The notes below the pieces were generated by a model. The model was not told the origin of the DNA, did not search any database, and saw nothing but the letters and a program-made list of their open reading frames with translations. From Apostichopus japonicus (taxonomy: Eukaryota; Echinodermata; Holothuroidea; Aspidochirotida; Stichopodidae): a stretch of DNA of 64,000 nt. A program made the position numbers and the translations under genes. Below are positions 60,201-64,000 of this stretch, in pieces (position 1 is the stretch's first letter; every line of letters begins with the position of its first letter). The DNA is taken from assembly GCF_037975245.1 (NCBI RefSeq), contig NC_092576.1, forward strand, positions 31,040,611 through 31,104,610, written 5' to 3'.

Positions 60201-60705
60201 ATTCAGCAATATCCACACGAGAAGGGGTGTGAACAGTAGTCTGCAGCTTGTCCTGTGCCAAATCCGGGACACAATTAAAGTCTCCGCATAACACTACTGG
60301 TAACCTGCCAGAAATATACGGGTACAAATTTTCAAAAAAGGACTTCCGCCGTGATGCCTCATTCGGGGCGTAAATATTGCAGAGCCGGAAACCATGCTCC
60401 GGACCGATCACATCACAAGCCACAACCCTACCGCGTGAATCAAAAGAAACCCGTCCAGTCTCTCCGAGAATACCAGCCCGAAGCAAGATAGCAACCCCGC
60501 AACTAGAATGGCTTCCCAGAGAGAACAAGACCGAGCCCTTCCAAGCGCGCCTTAACATTCTGATGTCTTCTATCCCAAAATGGGTTTCTTGCAGACAAAC
60601 TACATCTAGGTGTTTCTGCAGTCTGATCCACTGCAAGAGGCGATCCCTTTTAAGGGGATTCCTCAACCCATTAACATTGAGTGTCAGAATGGAAAGACAC
60701 GCCAT
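57292..60705 (-). CDS. Element B3 ORF2: endonuclease/reverse transcriptase
   Basis: This 1137-residue protein is intact, with the domain layout of B2. A few conservative differences from B2 are seen, such as Val for Leu near residue 162, Asn for Ile near 178, Ile for Val in SQRIAVV, and Asn for Ser in RRIDNID. All catalytic residues of endonuclease and reverse transcriptase are kept. Confidence 0.94.
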   Translation of the reverse strand: MACLSILTLNVNGLRNPLKRDRLLQWIRLQKHLDVVCLQETHFGIEDIRMLRRAWKGSVLFSLGSHSSCGVAILLRAGILGETGRVSFDSRGRVVACDVIGPEHGFRLCNIYAPNEASRRKSFFENLYPYISGRLPVVLCGDFNCVPDLAQDKLQTTVHTPSRVDIAELNLLCNTYRLEDVWRNIHPSRREFTWRRETTGQASRLDRFYTPIGVSANLCEIVPCVLSDHCGVRLELRPSGPPKVGPGRWKLNIQLLQDRIFKEELRGRYLGWRTLKEGFNSTADWWEMVKSNVKDLAIEHSKRKNREHNDEFTALCKKLQGNPSDAEVVVKLKALLDKKSEGARIRCRMSFLDQQERPSKKMFAEERKNAEDRHIDAVETPEGGITSDPQRIRDVYVDFYRDLFSKNDVDIELQGDFLASLETTVPTPISAGLEEPITSKDYFAAVKAMAPNKSPGSDGLPREFYLECWDFIGADLLELYNESWVRGSLCPSQRIAVVTLLHKKGDRRKPANKRPISLLNTDYKILSKAMSMRMSKALPDIINDHQTCAVKGRSIHHNLLMLRDIVAFISSRDMGGAIVSLDLEKAFDRVDHQYLFSVLEKFGFGPNFVRWARILYFDISSVLFINGFTTKSFPVKQGVRQGCALSPLLYIIFAESLARRIDNIDTIRGIRPPGGKRRSVKIMQYADDITAFFTDFGSIKSFFKCFKKFELATGSKLNMAKTKGLKLGKWRNCNIPLDIVWACESIKINGVYFGPGRSDILSWKEKVQKAENSLEKAKQRNVSIIGRVKAVNVLVAPIFWYMAPVYPLPDRIRRRINEIIFKFIWKGGTELVARGHLHNSHEEGGLELTDIGSTVRAMALQPLLSFELDLRLPFHPWMEYWIGIGLRKFFPGKWSNCFPHSCDPPDFYVKPLRDLTEVSKSLVLANKVPTKRFADTLRVASTPRIMSRDGPLGSSLHLWPAVWKGVHHQILDNRLKDLSWRIVHSAIVTNFKRYSWGLGNGECPRCNEMESIRHAFWFCRSNDLIWDWVDSVSDRLHVRQWHPSVWYILYGSSGPQCSVVNENFIWLVTSTAKRYIWLGRNAKVYEKIQFNEQTIILQIKTDIRQRVKVERQRLSLTKYQRLWPDINLRLVLDGRPP

Positions 60706-60713
60706 TAAAGCTG

Positions 60714-61943
60714 TCAAGCTTTTCGCAACTTCCGTCCGCTCTTGTCGGACGGCATCAAGTCGCTGTCAGACGAGTCGCTGCAGTCTGCGTCTGACACCGC
60801 AAGGTCTCTCTTAAGGGAAACGGGAGGTACCGCCTCGTCACCCTCGTCCATTTCGGACCCGGAACCGTCCGATACGTGGGGGTTTGGGACCTTGGACTTT
60901 CCACCATTTTCATTTGAAGCCTTGTCCTTCTTTTCGCTTCCTTCCGCCACTGTCTTTCTTTCCTTTACACCCTTCTTTCCCTTCCCTTCTTTCACTCCCT
61001 TTTCCTTTCCTGCCTCTTTTCTCCCGTCTTCTTTCACCTCCATGGCCGCATCACCCTCGTCCCTAGCACAGGTTCGTGTGTGAACATTGGAGGGCCCAGG
61101 GTCTTCCTCCACGACCTCGCTCTCAACCACATCCGTGGCTACTTCCTTTCCCCCTTGTGAAACAGTGGCAACGGCAGGCTCCACAGATCCGGGTGGAGCT
61201 GTGGGTGCTGCAGGGGTGACTACCGTCGGAGCCTCTTCCTCCGAATCCGATCCTTGGGACTCTCTATCCCATGCCGCCGTTGTATGTGCCTTCCTTGCAA
61301 AGGACATCGGGCACGCACGAAACGGATGGCCCAATTCCAAGCAAATCGAGCACCGTATGCCTTCCTTGCAGTCCTTGGACTGGTGACCCAGCCCCAAACA
61401 CAAAAAACATTTCAAGTTGGGACACTCTTTTATACGGTGGTCCCGGCCCCCACATCGCAGGCAGGTGAACGGCTGCCCAGGATAGCGAACGGATATGTTC
61501 CGAGCGCCAATCCGAAGAGACGAGGGGATATCCTTTTCGAGTACAACCTTGTATTGTCTGTTCCCGTTAAAAATACTCGGATATTCCGGGTATACACACC
61601 ACCGGGAGGCGACCACCTTCCCATACATCCCCAAGGCAAACTTCACGATGTTGTCGTTCAACTCGTGCTCTACGTTGAGTACAGTAACAACGACATAGTC
61701 GTTACTGTACGGCTCCACCACTACACTGGGCAACCTCCTCAAAACCTTTACGAACGCTCGCTTCAATGCTACCGTCTTGAACGTAACATCCATTGACTTG
61801 TTGGGCAGGACCTGCACTGCATCTAAAACAGACGCAACAGTAGCTCCAACACTTTCCAATATCTCGAAAACCTGCCTCGGAGTACAAACACCGTCTGCAC
61901 ACCGAAGCAACACACTACAGTTGCGCCTGACCGATGAAGCCAT
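60714..61943 (-). CDS. Element B3 ORF1: RNA-binding zinc-knuckle protein
   Basis: This 409-residue protein has three CCHC knuckles at residues 161-211 and a charged C-terminal tail. It matches B2 in HQSKDC and B1 in HTRTCARD. The frame is intact. Confidence 0.91.
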   Translation of the reverse strand: MASSVRRNCSVLLRCADGVCTPRQVFEILESVGATVASVLDAVQVLPNKSMDVTFKTVALKRAFVKVLRRLPSVVVEPYSNDYVVVTVLNVEHELNDNIVKFALGMYGKVVASRWCVYPEYPSIFNGNRQYKVVLEKDIPSSLRIGARNISVRYPGQPFTCLRCGGRDHRIKECPNLKCFLCLGLGHQSKDCKEGIRCSICLELGHPFRACPMSFARKAHTTAAWDRESQGSDSEEEAPTVVTPAAPTAPPGSVEPAVATVSQGGKEVATDVVESEVVEEDPGPSNVHTRTCARDEGDAAMEVKEDGRKEAGKEKGVKEGKGKKGVKERKTVAEGSEKKDKASNENGGKSKVPNPHVSDGSGSEMDEGDEAVPPVSLKRDLAVSDADCSDSSDSDLMPSDKSGRKLRKA

Positions 61944-62140
61944 CGCCTAGGCAAACGGAACCAGGGAACAGGGAAAAACTCACGGAATGCTAACACGCAA
62001 ACCGTGAGGGGATGAGAGGGAAACGCCTCTCTTGGGGGAGGGGAACGGGAAACACGAACAGGAACCACAAATCCGGCACAAAATACAATAAGAAAAACTT
62101 CTTAGGAAAAGCACTCTAGTAAAACAGCTGGTAAACCGCA

Positions 62141-62170
62141 ATGATCTTAGCCAAAAGGCCGAGAAGCGAT
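62141..62170 (-). pseudogene. U2: U2 5' fragment (nt 1-30) upstream of B3
   Basis: This intact U2 5' end is joined to the B3 5' UTR after nt 30. Confidence 0.92.
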
Positions 62171-62624
62171 AACGATAACTAATGACAATTCCCAGCGTTA
62201 GGCTGTCTTACAACTTACCTTCGTTCTGAAACTGACAGATATGGGAAGCCGATGACTGCTCTGATGTCTAAATATCACATCACCTCATATGTACCCTCGT
62301 TACGCCATTCTATATAACTTGAAGGTGTCTACAAACTTCGTTGTCCGCATTATCACTGTTCCGCCCGGGTCCAGTGTTAGGCCTGAAAAATGGAAAAGGT
62401 CTATCTTAACCGCATGTTTTGACTGTGCCGAGAAATCCTTGGCCGGGAAACACTATGTGACGTCACAGAAAGAGAATTTTTCCTGTGACGTCACCGGAAA
62501 GTATTTCCGATGGGTTGTATGAATGGAAATTCCAATTCGCTTAATCCGCGAGGGAAGATCAACAGGTAGGTAAGGTATCTCTTTTAACTTTTTTTATTTT
62601 TTATTATTGATGATATCCCCGAAG

Positions 62625-62815
62625 GGAGTGGGCCGAATCCCGGAGGTAGTGCAAAACCGGGCCAACCCGTGACCAGGACGGAGCAAGCTCCTATTCCATA
62701 GTCCATGTGCAAAAATCAGTTTAATATACAAGCGACTCGATGAGTCGCGTTTCAGATATTAAGCTGAAAAGAACAGATACTACACATGATCTTAGCCAAA
62801 AGGCCGAGAAGCGAT
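62625..62815 (-). ncRNA. U2: U2 snRNA gene, intact
   Basis: This is a complete U2 gene in a normal 645-bp unit with native spacer on both sides. Confidence 0.96.
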
Positions 62816-63269
62816 AACGATAACTAATGACAATTCCCAGCGTTAGGCTGTCTTACAACTTACCTTCGTTCTGAAACTGACAGATATGGGAAGCCGATGA
62901 CTGCTCTGATGTCTAAATATCACATCACCTCATATGTACCCTCGTTACGCCATTCTATATAACTTGAAGGTGTCTACAAACTTCGTTGTCCGCATTATCA
63001 CTGTTCCGCCCGGGTCCAGTGTTAGGCCTGAAAAATGGAAAAGGTCTATCTTAACCGCATGTTTTGACTGTGCCGAGAAATCCTTGGCCGGGAAACACTA
63101 TGTGACGTCACAGAAAGAGAATTTTTCCTGTGACGTCACCGGAAAGTATTTCCGATGGGTTGTATGAATGGAAATTCCAATTCGCTTAATCCGCGAGGGA
63201 AGATCAACAGGTAGGTAAGGTATCTCTTTTAACTTTTTTTATTTTTTATTATTGATGATATCCCCGAAG

Positions 63270-63460
63270 GGAGTGGGCCGAATCCCGGAGGTAGTGCAAA
63301 ACCGGGCCAACCCGTGACCAGGACGGAGCAAGCTCCTATTCCATAGTCCATGTGCAAAAATCAGTTTAATATACAAGCGACTCGATGAGTCGCGTTTCAG
63401 ATATTAAGCTGAAAAGAACAGATACTACACATGATCTTAGCCAAAAGGCCGAGAAGCGAT
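63270..63460 (-). ncRNA. U2: U2 snRNA gene, intact
   Basis: This is a complete U2 gene in a normal 645-bp unit; the array clearly continues to the right. Confidence 0.96.
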
Positions 63461-63914
63461 AACGATAACTAATGACAATTCCCAGCGTTAGGCTGTCTTA
63501 CAACTTACCTTCGTTCTGAAACTGACAGATATGGGAAGCCGATGACTGCTCTGATGTCTAAATATCACATCACCTCATATGTACCCTCGTTACGCCATTC
63601 TATATAACTTGAAGGTGTCTACAAACTTCGTTGTCCGCATTATCACTGTTCCGCCCGGGTCCAGTGTTAGGCCTGAAAAATGGAAAAGGTCTATCTTAAC
63701 CGCATGTTTTGACTGTGCCGAGAAATCCTTGGCCGGGAAACACTATGTGACGTCACAGAAAGAGAATTTTTCCTGTGACGTCACCGGAAAGTATTTCCGA
63801 TGGGTTGTATGAATGGAAATTCCAATTCGCTTAATCCGCGAGGGAAGATCAACAGGTAGGTAAGGTATCTCTTTTAACTTTTTTTATTTTTTATTATTGA
63901 TGATATCCCCGAAG

Positions 63915-64000
63915 GGAGTGGGCCGAATCCCGGAGGTAGTGCAAAACCGGGCCAACCCGTGACCAGGACGGAGCAAGCTCCTATTCCATAGTCCATGTGC
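63915..64000 (-). ncRNA. U2: U2 snRNA gene, 3' part, cut by the window edge
   Basis: This is the 3' half of a U2 gene (stems III and IV); the rest, including the insertion target, lies beyond the window, so its state is unknown. Confidence 0.9.

Larger units (their letters stand above)
57099..62140 (-). mobile_element. Element B3: full-length Keno-like copy, ORFs open
   Basis: This 5042-bp element has the same junctions as B1 and B2. Both ORFs are open. Its 3' UTR shares CTTGAAAACTAC with the neighbouring truncated B (B1 and B2 have CTTCAAAACTAC), so it is the likeliest relative of that copy. Confidence 0.93.
1..64000 (-). repeat. Tandem U2 snRNA gene array, 645-bp unit
   Basis: The whole window is built from a 645-bp unit, seen without insertions at about 16150-18084, 24518-25162, 54535-55179 and 62171-63460. 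Each unit has a U2 snRNA gene on the minus strand and about 454 bp of spacer. Retrotransposons interrupt eleven of twenty complete units and lie just upstream of U2 in two more. Units are almost identical, as expected for concerted evolution of a multicopy RNA gene. One spacer base (unit position 149, counted from the conserved ATATGTACCC site) is G in all units up to the one at 19001 and C in all units from 24636 on. Confidence 0.97.

Overview
The window is one stretch of a eukaryotic, almost certainly metazoan, tandem array of U2 small nuclear RNA genes, heavily colonised by target-specific non-LTR retrotransposons. The repeat unit is 645 bp (U2 gene about 191 bp plus about 454 bp of spacer). 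All U2 genes and all retrotransposon ORFs lie on the minus strand. Twenty U2 units can be followed completely, and a further one is cut by the right edge. Nine units hold an uninterrupted U2 gene; eleven are split by an insertion. There is no host protein gene that I can support. Stem IV of this U2 resembles my memory of insect U2, and one element is of the Jockey clade, so a protostome, perhaps an arthropod, is my weak guess.

Layout from left to right: U2 gene with Jockey-like element A inserted 12 bp upstream of it (1-5167); an apparently identical copy of that arrangement (5274-10480); U2 split by element B1 (10923-16149); three intact U2 units (16150-18084); U2 with a 145-bp insert F (18539-18882); U2 split by C1; one intact unit; U2 split by C2 and by C3 (to 36431); U2 split by D1, B2 and D2 in successive units (36886-53353); U2 with truncated element E; one intact unit; U2 with 5'-truncated B; U2 split by B3 (to 62170); two intact units and a partial one.

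B, C and D are full-length, two-ORF elements of Tx1-clade/Keno-like type: ORF1 is an RNA-binding protein with three CCHC knuckles, and ORF2 carries an apurinic-type endonuclease, a reverse transcriptase and a C-terminal CCHC motif. They sit in the U2 branch-site recognition sequence (GTAGTA, U2 nt 33-38). The inferred first-strand nick is between nt 34 and 35 for C, D, E and F, and between nt 37 and 38 for B. Full-length copies delete 5-9 bp of U2, whereas truncated copies carry target duplications of 7-16 bp.

C and D have almost no 5' UTR. In intact C and D copies the ORF1 start codon falls 39 nt after the U2 5' end, in a leader made of U2 nt 1-25 or 1-29 plus 14 or 10 element nt. This suggests that the elements are expressed from the U2 promoter itself. 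Element A lies between the U2 promoter region and the U2 transcription start, which would have the same effect. Most copies look recently active: long ORFs are open in all except B1 (endonuclease frameshift) and C2 (RT frameshift and a lost zinc-finger cysteine). Near-identical duplicated blocks point to unequal exchange in the array.
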